Shown: positions 7,971 to 16,402, counted from the stretch's first letter. The stretch: DNA of 34,009 bases from an uncultured Muribaculaceae bacterium (GCA_945931475.1 CAMEPD010000021.1:1-34009), one strand, 5' to 3'. Notes: generated by a model not told the origin, from the letters alone. Numbers and translations: made by a program.

Positions 7971-9497
7971 ATGAGGCGATATGTTGTGCTGTTGATAGCG
8001 GCTCTGTGTGCTATGGTGACATGGGGTCAGGAGGCTCATGTAAAGGATTTCTATGCCGATCCGATGGATTTGGCGGCGCAACAATCGAAGTATAGACGTC
8101 TTGACGTTCAGGGTAATATGTGTGCTCTGATACGTGTGCAGGTTATCGCCGATAATGTCGTTGCCCGTGGTTCCGTGATAGGTGATGTTGTTAAAAATCC
8201 CGGAGAATATTGGGTGTATATGCCTGGAGGAGCCAAGATGGTGAAAATCCAGTCGGATGACTTTCTGCCGCTGATGTACACCTTCCCCGAACCGCTGCAT
8301 GGGGGTATGACGTATACGATGAGGATAGAGGTGCCGCAGGCCGGGGGGACGACGCCAAAGGTTGTGCGTCAGGGGTATCTGCTGGTTACGGTGACACCGC
8401 CGACGGCTACTCTGACCGTCGGGAACGAGGAGTACAGCCCGAAAGACGGGGTGGTGAAGGTATTGCTGCGCAACGGCGAATACACGTATCGGGTAGAGGC
8501 GCCGGGTTATTTCCCGTCGGACGGGACGGTAACCATTGCGGGACAGACTGTGAAACAGACGGTTGCGTTGCAGTTGTCGAAACCTCAGCTGTCGGTACGC
8601 GCTACTACGCCGGGGACACAGATTTATGTCAACGGAGAGCTGCTCGGAACCGGAATGGTTGACTGTGAGGCGGTTGCAGGTCTTACGGAGGTCGAGGGGC
8701 GTGTTGCAGGATATCGGACGTATGCGCAGACGGTTGAGCTTGGGAAGGGTGAGCATCGCGAGGTAGTGATACCAGCCTTGATACCGATGTTAGGCGCGCT
8801 AAACGTTGATTATGAGCCTTTTGGTGCGAAAATTTCGTTGGATGGCCGCGAAGTGGGAGAGTCGCCGATGATTATAAGCGATGTGCTGGTCGGTGATCAT
8901 ACTGTTGTTGTGACAGCACCGGATTATCAGACAGCATCATTGACCGCAAAGGTGACTGAGGGCGAAACAGCCCAGCTTGCCGGCGCGCTGATGAAGAATG
9001 AAAAGAATAGGTATGTTGAGGAGGTAAGGACTTTTGAACGTAATGGGAGATGGGGTTTTAAGGATGAGGACGGAGAAGAAGTGATAGCACCGAAATATGA
9101 TAAAGTAGGAAATTTTTGGGATGGGATGGCTCAGGTGAGACTTAACGGCAAATACGGGTTTGTCGATAAGATGGGACGAGAGGTGATAGCGCCTAAATAC
9201 GATCTTGTATCGGAATTTTCGGAGGGGATGGCAGCTATGTGTGTAAACCATAAATGGGGATTTGTGAACAAGATGGGCGTGGAGGTGACAGCGCCTAAAT
9301 ACGATCTTGTATTGGAATTTTCGGAGGGGATGACTCCTGTGAGACTAAACAATAAATGGGGATTTGTGGACATGATGGGTGTGGAGGTTATTCCATTGAA
9401 ATACGATGGCGCAGAGTTGTTTAAAAAAGGGAAGGCAAAGGTCTGGCTGAATGGGCAGGAGTTTTATATTGATAAGGAGGGGAATAGGGTGCAGTGA
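7971..9497 (+). CDS. Exported PEGA-domain and WG-repeat protein
   Basis: A 508-residue protein with a signal peptide (MRRYVVLLIAALCAMVTWGQ, cleavage near Q20). Residues about 139-340 hold two to three PEGA-like beta modules, e.g. LSVRATTPGTQIYVNGELLG and LNVDYEPFGAKISLDGREVG, each with the typical small-domain pattern. From about residue 350 to the end come four WG-type repeats (GRWGFKDEDGEEVIAPKYDK, KYGFVDKMGREVIAPKYDLV and so on), about 34 residues each. WG repeats are thought to mediate protein binding; no enzymatic motif is seen. The product is probably periplasmic or surface-located. The ATG at 7971 is preferred over the upstream in-frame TTG because it gives a clean signal peptide. It appears monocistronic and convergent with the DUF5606 gene. 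Confidence 0.88.
   Translation: MRRYVVLLIAALCAMVTWGQEAHVKDFYADPMDLAAQQSKYRRLDVQGNMCALIRVQVIADNVVARGSVIGDVVKNPGEYWVYMPGGAKMVKIQSDDFLPLMYTFPEPLHGGMTYTMRIEVPQAGGTTPKVVRQGYLLVTVTPPTATLTVGNEEYSPKDGVVKVLLRNGEYTYRVEAPGYFPSDGTVTIAGQTVKQTVALQLSKPQLSVRATTPGTQIYVNGELLGTGMVDCEAVAGLTEVEGRVAGYRTYAQTVELGKGEHREVVIPALIPMLGALNVDYEPFGAKISLDGREVGESPMIISDVLVGDHTVVVTAPDYQTASLTAKVTEGETAQLAGALMKNEKNRYVEEVRTFERNGRWGFKDEDGEEVIAPKYDKVGNFWDGMAQVRLNGKYGFVDKMGREVIAPKYDLVSEFSEGMAAMCVNHKWGFVNKMGVEVTAPKYDLVLEFSEGMTPVRLNNKWGFVDMMGVEVIPLKYDGAELFKKGKAKVWLNGQEFYIDKEGNRVQ
9188..9334 (+). repeat. Near-identical DNA copies within adjacent WG repeats
   Basis: Bases 9188-9232 and 9290-9334 (45 nt each, 102 nt apart, equal to 34 codons) differ at only two positions. 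The flanking WG units are more diverged, pointing to a recent duplication or gene-conversion event inside the coding region. Confidence 0.9.
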
Positions 9498-9508
9498 GGA
9501 GATGAAAA

Positions 9509-9545
9509 CGGCCCGTCCGGGAGCGGAGAACTCGGGGACGGACCG
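9509..9545. terminator. Possible bidirectional terminator between convergent genes
   Basis: CGG-C-CCGTCC (9509-9518) pairs with GGACGG-A-CCG (9536-9545), nine pairs with one mismatch, flanked by AAAA on the left and TTTT a few bases beyond on the right. It sits between the WG-repeat gene (+) and the DUF5606 gene (-). Confidence 0.45.
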
Positions 9546-9590
9546 GAGGTTTTATAAGGTGTGTGGGTACCGATAGAGCCGGTGTTGAGG

Positions 9591-10073
9591 TTATTTGGCG
9601 GCGGGAGTAGGCTCGGGTTCGGGCTTTGTGGTAGCCTTGAGGTCGGCCTCTTCGGCGGCTGTGGCTGCCTGGTCTTCAGCGAGTTCCTTGTCCTTGAACT
9701 CGGTGATACCGGCGGCGAGCAGGTCGTTGTACCATGAGAGGAGTTTGCGGATGTCGGTGGTGTAGACGCGCTCTTCGTCGAAATCGGGGAGGATGGTCTT
9801 GAAGTAAGCCCGGAGGGCGTCGTTGTCCATCGACTTGATGTCGACCTTCTCACCCTTTGCAACCTCTTTTACCTTTTCGAGGACGTCGGGCAGAGGCACA
9901 TCCTCGTCGGTGGTGTAGATGGAGATATCGCCGAGCGAAACTACTTTATCGTGGGCGTAAGCGGGCATACGTTTCTTGGTCGAGAGGCTTTCGACGATGA
10001 GCATGTTCTTGCCGTTGCTGACCAGGCGATAGAGGCCCGGTTTACCTGAGATGGAAAGAATTTTCTTAAGCAT
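9591..10073 (-). CDS. DUF5606 family protein
   Basis: A 160-residue soluble protein beginning MLKKILSISGKPGLYRLVSN, the conserved opening of the Bacteroidetes DUF5606 family. The first about 125 residues are well ordered, with a small N-terminal beta domain (residues 1-55) and a helical part containing KSMDNDALRAYFKTILPDFD. The last about 30 residues are an Ala/Glu/Pro/Lys-rich tail, probably disordered. No catalytic motif is visible and the function is unknown. It lies 43 nt downstream of dnaJ on the same strand, making it the last gene of a grpE-dnaJ-DUF5606 unit, which hints at a link to protein quality control. Confidence 0.85.
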   Translation of the reverse strand: MLKKILSISGKPGLYRLVSNGKNMLIVESLSTKKRMPAYAHDKVVSLGDISIYTTDEDVPLPDVLEKVKEVAKGEKVDIKSMDNDALRAYFKTILPDFDEERVYTTDIRKLLSWYNDLLAAGITEFKDKELAEDQAATAAEEADLKATTKPEPEPTPAAK

Positions 10074-10116
10074 AGTTTTCAGTGCGGCCCTAAGCTGTGG
10101 CCGCGGGCTTATGGGG

Positions 10117-11301
10117 TTAATCTTTTGAGAATATATGTTTCAGTTTCGAGAACAACCGGTGACTGGTTCCGGGCGCGGGCTTTACGTCGGGCATATCCTT
10201 GAGCGATTCGATGGCCTGACGCTCGGCGTCGTTGAGGTTTTCGGGGATGTAAACCATGATGTTCACCAGTTCGTCGCCGGTGCCGTATCCCTGAGTAGAC
10301 GGGAGGCCTTTGCCGCGCATACGGAGCACCTTGCCGGGCTGAGTGCCGGCCGGGATGTTGATGCGTGCGCGTCCCGAGATGGTCGGTATTTCTACGGGGC
10401 CGCCGAGAGTGGCTGTGGGTATGTCGAGCATCAGGTTGTAAATCACGTCGTTGCCGTCGCGAATCAGTTCGGGATGTTTCACCTCTTCGATAACCACGAG
10501 GAGGTCGCCGTTGACGCCGCCGTGACGCGGAGCGTTGCCTTTCCCCTTGACTGTGAGAGTCATGCCCTCCTCAACGCCGGCGGGAATGTTGAATTCCACG
10601 ATTTCGTCGCGACGGATTATGCCTTCGCCGTTGCAGTGGTGGCAGGGCTCTGAAATAACCTTGCCTGAGCCTTCGCACTGGGGGCAGATGCCGATGCTCT
10701 CCTGCGGGCCAAAGATGCCGTTGACAACCTGACGGATTTCGCCGGTGCCGTGGCAAGTGGGGCAGGTGTTGAAGGCCGTGCCGTCCTTGGCGCCGGTGCC
10801 GTTGCAGGCGTCATCCTTGACCCAGATGGGGAGTTTGAGTTTCTTGGTGACCCCTTTTGAAATCTCCTCGAGGGTTAGTTTTACCTTGATACGGATGTCG
10901 GAACCGCGGCGCTGGGGCTTGCGTGCGCGTCGGCTGGAGCGGCCGCCGGTTGCGCCGCCGAACCCTCCGCCGAAATCGAAGTGTCCGCCGAATATGTCGC
11001 CGAACTGCGAGAAAATGTCCTCCATCGACATTCCGCCCGACGAATAGAATCCACCGCCGCCGCCGAATCCCTGCGGACCCATAGCGTGGCCGAACTGGTC
11101 GTACTTCTCGCGCTTCTCGGGGTTCGACAGAACCTCGTAGGCCTCGGCAGCCTCCTTGAATTTGTCTTCGGCCGCTTTGTCGCCGGGATTTTTGTCGGGG
11201 TGATATTTGATGGCCAGCTTGCGGTAGGCCTTCTTTATTTCATCGGGTGTGGCGGTCTTGGAGACACCTAACACTTCGTAGTAATCACGTTTGTTCTCCA
11301 T
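10117..11301 (-). CDS. dnaJ: Molecular chaperone DnaJ (type I Hsp40)
   Basis: DnaJ delivers unfolded clients to DnaK and stimulates its ATPase. The 394-aa protein has a J domain (residues 4-68 with YHPDKNPGD, so HPD is intact), a Gly/Phe-rich linker (about 75-115), a Cys-rich zinc region, and two C-terminal beta domains. Zinc motifs 2-4 are complete: [16 protein letters not shown] and CHHCNGEG. Motif 1 is incomplete: the sequence reads [10 protein letters not shown], so only Cys166 of the usual CxxCxGxG pair is present. Against the usual family pattern, about four residues including the first Cys seem missing, in frame. Zinc site I (motifs 1 and 4) would have three Cys ligands. It lies 18 nt after grpE and is surely co-transcribed with it. 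Confidence 0.96.
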   Translation of the reverse strand: MENKRDYYEVLGVSKTATPDEIKKAYRKLAIKYHPDKNPGDKAAEDKFKEAAEAYEVLSNPEKREKYDQFGHAMGPQGFGGGGGFYSSGGMSMEDIFSQFGDIFGGHFDFGGGFGGATGGRSSRRARKPQRRGSDIRIKVKLTLEEISKGVTKKLKLPIWVKDDACNGTGAKDGTAFNTCPTCHGTGEIRQVVNGIFGPQESIGICPQCEGSGKVISEPCHHCNGEGIIRRDEIVEFNIPAGVEEGMTLTVKGKGNAPRHGGVNGDLLVVIEEVKHPELIRDGNDVIYNLMLDIPTATLGGPVEIPTISGRARINIPAGTQPGKVLRMRGKGLPSTQGYGTGDELVNIMVYIPENLNDAERQAIESLKDMPDVKPAPGTSHRLFSKLKHIFSKD

Positions 11302-11319
11302 TTCTGATGCTGAAATAAT

Positions 11320-11940
11320 TTATTGAGCTACAACCACTTTGGCGTGGCGCAGAATTTTGTCGTTAAGGGTGTAACCCTTCTGAACGGTGTCCTTGATCTT
11401 ACCCTTGGGTGTGGCGTCGTCGGCCGGAACCATGGCCACGGCCTCGTGGCGGTCGGGGTCAAATTCGGCGCCGTCGGTCTCCATGGGCTTCACACCGTTG
11501 TCCGATAAATATTTCAGGAATTTATTGTAGATCAGAACCATACCTTCGCGCACGGCGTTGGCGTCCGCAGCATCCTTGGTGGCATCGATTCCGCGCTCGA
11601 AATCGTCGAGAATCGGCAGTAGGCCCTGAAGCACCTTCTCCGAAGCGCTCTTTACCAACTCTGAGCGTTCCCGCAGGGTGCGTTTGCGGAAATTGTCGAA
11701 TTCGGCCATAAGGAAAAGGTATTCTTTCTTCTCCTTCTCGACCTCCTCCTCCTTTTTCTGGAGAAGGTCTTTAAGTGTCTCTATCTCGTTGCTTTCCGTG
11801 GATTCGTCGATGGAATCGCCTTCGACCTCCACAGTGGGAATTTCATCAATCGACGAGTCGACATCCATCACCTCGGGCTGCTCGGCCTGAGCGGATTCGG
11901 CTTCGAATTGGCGTTTATCGTCCTGTTTGTTTTGGCTCAT
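11320..11940 (-). CDS. grpE: Nucleotide exchange factor GrpE
   Basis: GrpE releases ADP from DnaK. From the ATG at 11940 it is 206 aa. The N-terminal 60 residues are acidic and low in complexity. A long coiled coil follows (about 60-105, KDLLQKKEEEVEKEKKEYLF), then the conserved AEFDNFRKRTLRERSE and a C-terminal beta domain ending LNDKILRHAKVVVAQ. The start at MSQNKQ is chosen because upstream DNA is A-rich, as at other starts here; an ATG at 11961 (MKFKKHN) is a possible alternative, and anything beyond that precedes the promoter's predicted start point. It is first in the grpE-dnaJ-DUF5606 unit. Confidence 0.95.
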   Translation of the reverse strand: MSQNKQDDKRQFEAESAQAEQPEVMDVDSSIDEIPTVEVEGDSIDESTESNEIETLKDLLQKKEEEVEKEKKEYLFLMAEFDNFRKRTLRERSELVKSASEKVLQGLLPILDDFERGIDATKDAADANAVREGMVLIYNKFLKYLSDNGVKPMETDGAEFDPDRHEAVAMVPADDATPKGKIKDTVQKGYTLNDKILRHAKVVVAQ

Positions 11941-11983
11941 ATTGTGTTTTTTGAATTTCATTGTAGTTAAAATAGTGTTATAG

Positions 11984-12015
11984 CAAAAACAATGCCTAAA
12001 ATGCCTGAAAAGCAA
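11984..12015 (-). promoter_or_regulatory. Candidate grpE operon promoter
   Basis: On the minus strand TTG (12015-12013) is followed after 21 nt by TGTTTTTG (11991-11984), one mismatch from TAnnTTTG. Predicted transcription start is near 11978. No CIRCE-like inverted repeat was seen. Confidence 0.45.
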
Positions 12016-12059
12016 ATTGGCAGGTTTTTACCGAGGGTTCGGCGCCCGGAACCCGGAAA

Positions 12060-12899
12060 TCAGGCTCCCGCGCCCGGGATTTGCAATTCTTTATAGAAAT
12101 AACAATCCCAGTGGGGCAACGGTTTAAATAAACTGTCATTCATGAAAATACCGTACACCGCCGAGCCGCTCCCCGACATGGCGGAGTAGGCAGCGCCCTG
12201 ACCGAGTAGCTCTTCCTTCACGGCGGCAATCGCCGGATGCGCGGGAAATATCGAGTGCTCGAAGTCGTTGCCAATTACTTGCTGCCAGCGGCTGAAGGGC
12301 GTATCGCGCAACCTGTCGGCCAGTGGAACATCGGGCACAGCGGGGTGCACGCCGCGGTATGCTTCGGCCGTAGTTACTGATACATCGGGTTTTACGATGG
12401 CAATCCAGACCGGTTGCGGTAGGCTGAGAGGGAATCTGTGCAACGTGGTGCCGGTACCGGTGCAGAGCATCGGTTCGTTGTAGATGAAGAAAGGGCAGTC
12501 AGCACCGATGCGCGCGGCTACTTCGGCCATCTGCCGCTTGTCGAGGCCGAGACCGAAGAGCGAATTGACACCCGTAATGGCGAACGAAGCGTCGGCTGAG
12601 CCACCGCCGAGGCCGGCGCCATCGGGTATGATTTTTTCGAGGTAAATATCTGCCGCGGGGAAGTCGACGACCTCGCGCAGGGCGCGTATCGCCTTCATTA
12701 CCAGGTTTTTCTCGGGCGGACAGTTGACGGGTCGCCCCGTACAGGTGAGCGTGTCGCTTTCGCCGCGTGCCGGCACAATCTCCAGGATGTCGGTCCAGGG
12801 GACCGGTATCATCACTGTTTCCAGATCGTGATAGCCGTCATCGCGGCGCCGCAGTATGTCGAGGCCGATATTTATCTTGGCATTCGGAAAAAGTATCAT
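12060..12899 (-). CDS. ispE: 4-diphosphocytidyl-2-C-methyl-D-erythritol kinase
   Basis: IspE phosphorylates CDP-methylerythritol in the non-mevalonate (MEP) isoprenoid pathway. The 279-aa protein begins MILFPNAKINIGLDILRRRDDGYHDLETV, the standard family N-terminus, which decides the start at 12899 over an upstream in-frame ATG at 12935. It has the GHMP-kinase ATP loop PDGAGLGGGSADASFAI and the C-terminal SGSGSAVYGIF motif. It lies upstream of grpE on the same strand with a gap of 119 nt that contains a candidate promoter, so it is probably not strictly co-transcribed with the chaperone genes. Confidence 0.95.
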   Translation of the reverse strand: MILFPNAKINIGLDILRRRDDGYHDLETVMIPVPWTDILEIVPARGESDTLTCTGRPVNCPPEKNLVMKAIRALREVVDFPAADIYLEKIIPDGAGLGGGSADASFAITGVNSLFGLGLDKRQMAEVAARIGADCPFFIYNEPMLCTGTGTTLHRFPLSLPQPVWIAIVKPDVSVTTAEAYRGVHPAVPDVPLADRLRDTPFSRWQQVIGNDFEHSIFPAHPAIAAVKEELLGQGAAYSAMSGSGSAVYGIFMNDSLFKPLPHWDCYFYKELQIPGAGA

Positions 12900-13085
12900 T
12901 ATATGGCAAAGTTGAACCGATGCCGTTGCCGACATCTCTGCAAAGTAACGTCAAATATTCCGCTTAAAAAAATTTTTTAGTTATTTTGCAATCAATTTTG
13001 CAACCGAACGAGCGTGGCGTGCATCTAACGAATGTATCGGGCATCTTCCGAATGCCTCCGGACAGGAACAAAATTACACTACGAT

Positions 13086-13988
13086 ATGAAAAAACAAATT
13101 CTGGCATTTGCTGCCTCTCTTCTGCTGACGCTTCCGGCCGTGGCATTGCCGAAAACACCGGCTCAGCCGACCGACACGGCGGCTCAGCCGACAAAAGTGG
13201 CCATCGCCACCGATTCAGTAACGAAAATCGCTCTGAACGAGGATGGTATCACCATCGAGGCCCCGGTATCGGCTAACCCCGACCAATCGCAGATTTTTAT
13301 CGACGACGGCGAGGCGATGGTGCGTCTCAATGGCGAAACTGTGTCGCTGAGCTCTCTGGTACCCGCTCCCGAGATTAACGGGCCGTTCGAAAAGATGCCG
13401 TCGGAGGCGATAGTGTCGATTGTGGCGCTGGCGCTCATGATTCCCGGGGCCGTGATAGTGATAGCTGTGGTGGTGCTTCTCAACTTCCTGAAGCGTCGTA
13501 ACCGCGAACGCAACGAGGTAGTGATGCGAGCCATCGACGCCGGCTATCAGCTGCCAGACGCGTTCTATACCAAGCAGCCGACTATGGTAAATTCCGGTCA
13601 GCCATCCGACCGAACTTCATCGCTGCGTGCCAATCCGTCGGTGTTCTCAACCGGCATCACTCTGTTGGTAATCGGCGCGTGCGTCATGATATTCTTCTTC
13701 ATCACCGGACATCCGGCCGTGGCATTCCTGATAGGCGGTACGCCATTCTTTATCGGTGTGGCCAAACTGATTGGATTCTACACCATACCCGGCTATGGCA
13801 TCAACCGTAACCGAATGGTCAACAACAACTACGCTCCCCGACAGAACTACGGCTATCCACAAGAGCCCCGGCAGCCCCAACAGCCCCAACAACCGTACGG
13901 CCCGCAGCAGCCCGTACAGCCGCAGACCCCTCAGCAGCCCTATAACGGCGGCTCAAACCAGTGCCCGCCTCCCTTTAACCCGAGCTGA
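13086..13988 (+). CDS. DUF6249-like membrane protein
   Basis: A 300-residue protein with a signal peptide (MKKQILAFAASLLLTLPAVA) and a Thr/Ala/Pro-rich exported segment to about residue 110. Three hydrophobic spans follow: one at about 117-138 followed by the basic stretch LKRRNRERNE, and a pair within about 185-235. The C-terminal 50 residues are Pro/Gln-rich (PQQPQQPYGPQQ) and probably disordered. The pattern of signal peptide, helix, KRRNRERNE-type basic patch, then two helices resembles DUF6249 proteins, which often accompany ECF sigma factors in Bacteroidetes; I name this family from memory. ATG 13086 is preferred over an in-frame ATG at 13032 because it gives the signal peptide. It heads a three-gene unit with the sigma factor 30 nt downstream. 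Confidence 0.75.
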   Translation: MKKQILAFAASLLLTLPAVALPKTPAQPTDTAAQPTKVAIATDSVTKIALNEDGITIEAPVSANPDQSQIFIDDGEAMVRLNGETVSLSSLVPAPEINGPFEKMPSEAIVSIVALALMIPGAVIVIAVVVLLNFLKRRNRERNEVVMRAIDAGYQLPDAFYTKQPTMVNSGQPSDRTSSLRANPSVFSTGITLLVIGACVMIFFFITGHPAVAFLIGGTPFFIGVAKLIGFYTIPGYGINRNRMVNNNYAPRQNYGYPQEPRQPQQPQQPYGPQQPVQPQTPQQPYNGGSNQCPPPFNPS

Positions 13989-14018
13989 TCTCCTGACAGT
14001 ACTTTTCTAAGATAAATA

Positions 14019-14552
14019 ATGAGCTGTTTTGAGGAAATAAAGCTCTTGGCCCTCTGCTATGCCGCCGACAACCGCGATGCCTTTTCGCGACTTGTCGAGA
14101 TGCATCAGCAGGGGCTGAGGCGGTTCCTCATAAACCTCTGCAACGGCGACCTGATGCTCGCCGACGACATCGCACAGGACACCTTCCTCAAGGCCTGGAT
14201 GAATATCCGGTCGTTCCGCGGGCTATCGGGTTTCCGCACCTGGCTTTACCGTATCGCAGTCAACGAATACCTGTCGTACAAACGGTTACGCCAGACAGCT
14301 ATACTTGCCGAAGCGGGCGACACCACCGAGCTTCGGTCGGTTACGGCAGCCGACGGCGTAGCGGCAGCCGAGGCCTCGATGGATGTGGGCGCCCTGCTTA
14401 CCGGGCTATCGGAAACTGAACGCACTGTGGTGCTCCTTTTTTATCTCGAAGACCTGCCGATAAAGGAGATTGTGAAAATCACAAATATCTCCGAAGGAAC
14501 TGTAAAATCGCACCTGAGCCGTGCGCGCCACAAAATGGCAAAAATCAAATAA
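14019..14552 (+). CDS. RNA polymerase ECF sigma factor
   Basis: A 177-residue sigma-70 family protein with only regions 2 and 4. Region 2 (about residues 25-95) includes LADDIAQDTFLKAWMNIRSF and the -10-binding segment FRTWLYRIAVNEYLSYKR. Region 4 (about 125-175) has LSETERTVVLLFYLEDLPIKE and the helix-turn-helix ISEGTVKSHLSRARHKM. ECF sigmas direct transcription in response to envelope or stress signals and are usually held by a membrane anti-sigma. It sits between the DUF6249-like gene (30 nt upstream) and a small membrane protein (9 nt downstream), both candidate regulators. Confidence 0.95.
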   Translation: MSCFEEIKLLALCYAADNRDAFSRLVEMHQQGLRRFLINLCNGDLMLADDIAQDTFLKAWMNIRSFRGLSGFRTWLYRIAVNEYLSYKRLRQTAILAEAGDTTELRSVTAADGVAAAEASMDVGALLTGLSETERTVVLLFYLEDLPIKEIVKITNISEGTVKSHLSRARHKMAKIK

Positions 14553-14561
14553 TCGTGAATT

Positions 14562-14903
14562 ATGAAAAACAACCCTAACATATCGCCCGACGATGAACGT
14601 ATCCGCCGAATGATGCACAGCTTGCCGGAAGCTCCGGAGAATCAGTGGTTTACACCGCGAGTCATGAACCGCCTGCCCGAACGGCGACGCAACGCGTTGC
14701 CGCGCATAGCGCAGATCCTCTGCTACGCGCTGGCAGTGGGCGCCGTGGTGATTTTTGCAGTGCTTATCTGCTACAACATCGCCCTCAATGGATTGACATT
14801 CAGCCTGCTCGGTATGCTGCTTCTCATACCGGTGTTAGGCGGTCTGTGTGCCGGAGTCATTGTGGTTCCGGCAGTCAGACGACTTATCGACGGGGAACCG
14901 TAA
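14562..14903 (+). CDS. Small two-helix membrane protein, possible anti-sigma factor
   Basis: A 113-residue protein. A cytoplasmic-looking N-terminus of about 50 residues (MKNNPNISPDDERIRRMMHS, then LPEAPENQWFTPRVMNRLPE) precedes two hydrophobic segments at about 53-73 and 78-102, ending RRLIDGEP. No zinc-binding HxxxCxxC motif of ZAS-type anti-sigmas is present. Position 9 nt after an ECF sigma gene and the layout of a short soluble N-terminus plus membrane anchor suggest that it may hold or modulate the sigma factor; this is inference from context. The Bacteroidetes sigma-adjacent families I know of share the N-terminal phrase ENxWFTxRVMNRLP. Confidence 0.7.
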   Translation: MKNNPNISPDDERIRRMMHSLPEAPENQWFTPRVMNRLPERRRNALPRIAQILCYALAVGAVVIFAVLICYNIALNGLTFSLLGMLLLIPVLGGLCAGVIVVPAVRRLIDGEP

Positions 14904-14963
14904 GGCAGAACGGTCCCACGACTTTTCACATCATACGAAACAGCATTTTCATGACCAATATTA

Positions 14964-14996
14964 AAGCGCTGTGCCGGACGAACCGGTGCAGCGCTT
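14964..14996. terminator. Bidirectional terminator between sigma unit and fabG
   Basis: AAGCGCTGTGCCGG (14964-14977) pairs with CCGGTGCAGCGCTT (14983-14996): 14 pairs, two of them G-U, around loop ACGAA. It lies between convergent genes. Only two T residues close it on the + side. Confidence 0.7.
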
Positions 14997-15019
14997 GTAT
15001 TGGGTTGAAAATATGGGAA

Positions 15020-15766
15020 TTACATATTCATGCCGCCGTCGACCTGAATAACCTGACCGGTTACGTACGACGACATGTCAGATGCGAGGAAAGTGGCCAC
15101 ATTGGCGATATCCTCTACCTGACCGCCGCGGCGCAGGGGGATTTTCTTAACCCATTCCTGACGGATGTCGTCGGGCAGAGCAGCGGTCATGGCAGTCTCG
15201 ATGAAACCCGGAGCGATGGCGTTTGCGCGGATGTTGCGCGAACCGACCTCCTGAGCCACACTCTTGGCCAGGGCAATCAGGCCGGCCTTCGATGCGGCGT
15301 AGTTCGACTGACCGGCGTTGCCGTGAACGCCTACCACCGATGCCATGTTGATAATCGAACCATGTTTCTGACGCAGCATGATGGGGAGTACGGCGTGAAT
15401 GAAGTTGAAAGCGCTCTTGAGGTTTACGGCGATAACAGCGTCCCACTGCGACTCGCTCATGCGCATCATCAGGCCGTCCTTGGTGATACCGGCGTTGTTG
15501 ACCAGGATGTCAATCGAGCCGAAATCTTCATGTATCTTTTTGATAACCTCTTCGGTCTGAGCAAAATCGGCTGCATTCGACGCGTAGCCTTTAACCTTTA
15601 CGCCCAGAGCTGCGATTTCATCTTCGGTTTTCTTACCGTTTTCGTCAATAACGAGGTCGGTGAAGGCGATATTGGCGCCTTCACGTGCGAAACGCAGTGC
15701 TATTTCTTTGCCGATGCCACGGGCGGCGCCGGTAATCACTGCGGTTTTTCCTTCAAGAAGTTTCAT
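15020..15766 (-). CDS. fabG: 3-oxoacyl-[acyl-carrier-protein] reductase
   Basis: FabG reduces 3-oxoacyl-ACP with NADPH in type II fatty-acid synthesis. The 248-residue short-chain dehydrogenase has the cofactor loop TGAARGIG (12-19), NNAGITKDG (90-98), catalytic S143, Y156 and K160 (YAASK), and the C-terminal motif GYVTGQVIQVDGGM in the variant form SYVTGQVIQVDGGM. All catalytic residues are present, so this is likely a true FabG rather than a generic SDR. It follows a tetR-family gene on the same strand by 48 nt, an arrangement suggesting that the regulator and enzyme share a transcript. Confidence 0.95.
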   Translation of the reverse strand: MKLLEGKTAVITGAARGIGKEIALRFAREGANIAFTDLVIDENGKKTEDEIAALGVKVKGYASNAADFAQTEEVIKKIHEDFGSIDILVNNAGITKDGLMMRMSESQWDAVIAVNLKSAFNFIHAVLPIMLRQKHGSIINMASVVGVHGNAGQSNYAASKAGLIALAKSVAQEVGSRNIRANAIAPGFIETAMTAALPDDIRQEWVKKIPLRRGGQVEDIANVATFLASDMSSYVTGQVIQVDGGMNM

Positions 15767-15814
15767 AATTTATTTAGTTATTATACTCTGATAATCAGAT
15801 GAATGGGGCGGTTG

Positions 15815-16402
15815 TTACATTCTCAGTCCCTGCAGGATGAAGTCGATGACCTGCTGTTCCGAACCCTCGCGGTCGAAGCCGAGTGCTTCAAGGTTCATGG
15901 CCACATTGGGGTTGTCGTAGCCCTGAAGCACCATCACCACCACCACGGCAGTCCTGCGTGCCTGCGTGGGGGTGAATTCGCCCGAACTTACCCCCGCGTC
16001 GAGGATGGCGCGAAGTATTTCAATCTCCTTCTTGGCGGCCAAGCGTCGCGTTTTCTCAGCACGTTTGAAGTCAAGGCGCAGAAAATCAGATACATTCTCC
16101 GACAGGAATCGCTCCGTGGGACATTTCACTATCTCGAGGCGAGCTTTCAGGAACTCCGACAGTTTGCGTGCGGCCGTGGCGTCGCTCGCAAGAATCTGGC
16201 GTTGTCGGGCCACAATCTGCTCGCTTTCGCGCTCTATCACAGCCTGATGTATCTCGCGCTTGTTCTTGAAATAGGTGTATATGGTGCGCCGACCCTTCTC
16301 CGAGGCCTCTGCGATATCGAGCATGGTGGTATTCTCAACCCCTTTGCGGGCGAAGAGCTGCCTGGCCACATCGATGAGTTTCTCGCGGGTTTTGCTTACC
16401 AT
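15815..16402 (-). CDS. TetR/AcrR family transcriptional regulator
   Basis: A 195-residue regulator with an N-terminal helix-turn-helix: MVSKTREKLIDVARQLFARK, then GVENTTMLDIAEASEKGRRTIYTYFKNKREIH (residues 20-51). The rest is an all-helical ligand-binding domain with no recognisable effector signature. The start at 16402 gives the normal TetR N-terminus; the in-frame upstream extension to 16441 is not typical and lies at the promoter. It is upstream of fabG (48 nt), so control of fatty-acid synthesis is a reasonable guess, not shown by the sequence. It is divergent from dacB, with about 175 nt between the two starts. Confidence 0.93.
   Translation of the reverse strand: MVSKTREKLIDVARQLFARKGVENTTMLDIAEASEKGRRTIYTYFKNKREIHQAVIERESEQIVARQRQILASDATAARKLSEFLKARLEIVKCPTERFLSENVSDFLRLDFKRAEKTRRLAAKKEIEILRAILDAGVSSGEFTPTQARRTAVVVVMVLQGYDNPNVAMNLEALGFDREGSEQQVIDFILQGLRM

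Noticed and set aside
14645..15802. 385-codon + strand frame over the small membrane protein and fabG
   Set aside because: It crosses a strong hairpin terminator and is antisense to an intact fabG.
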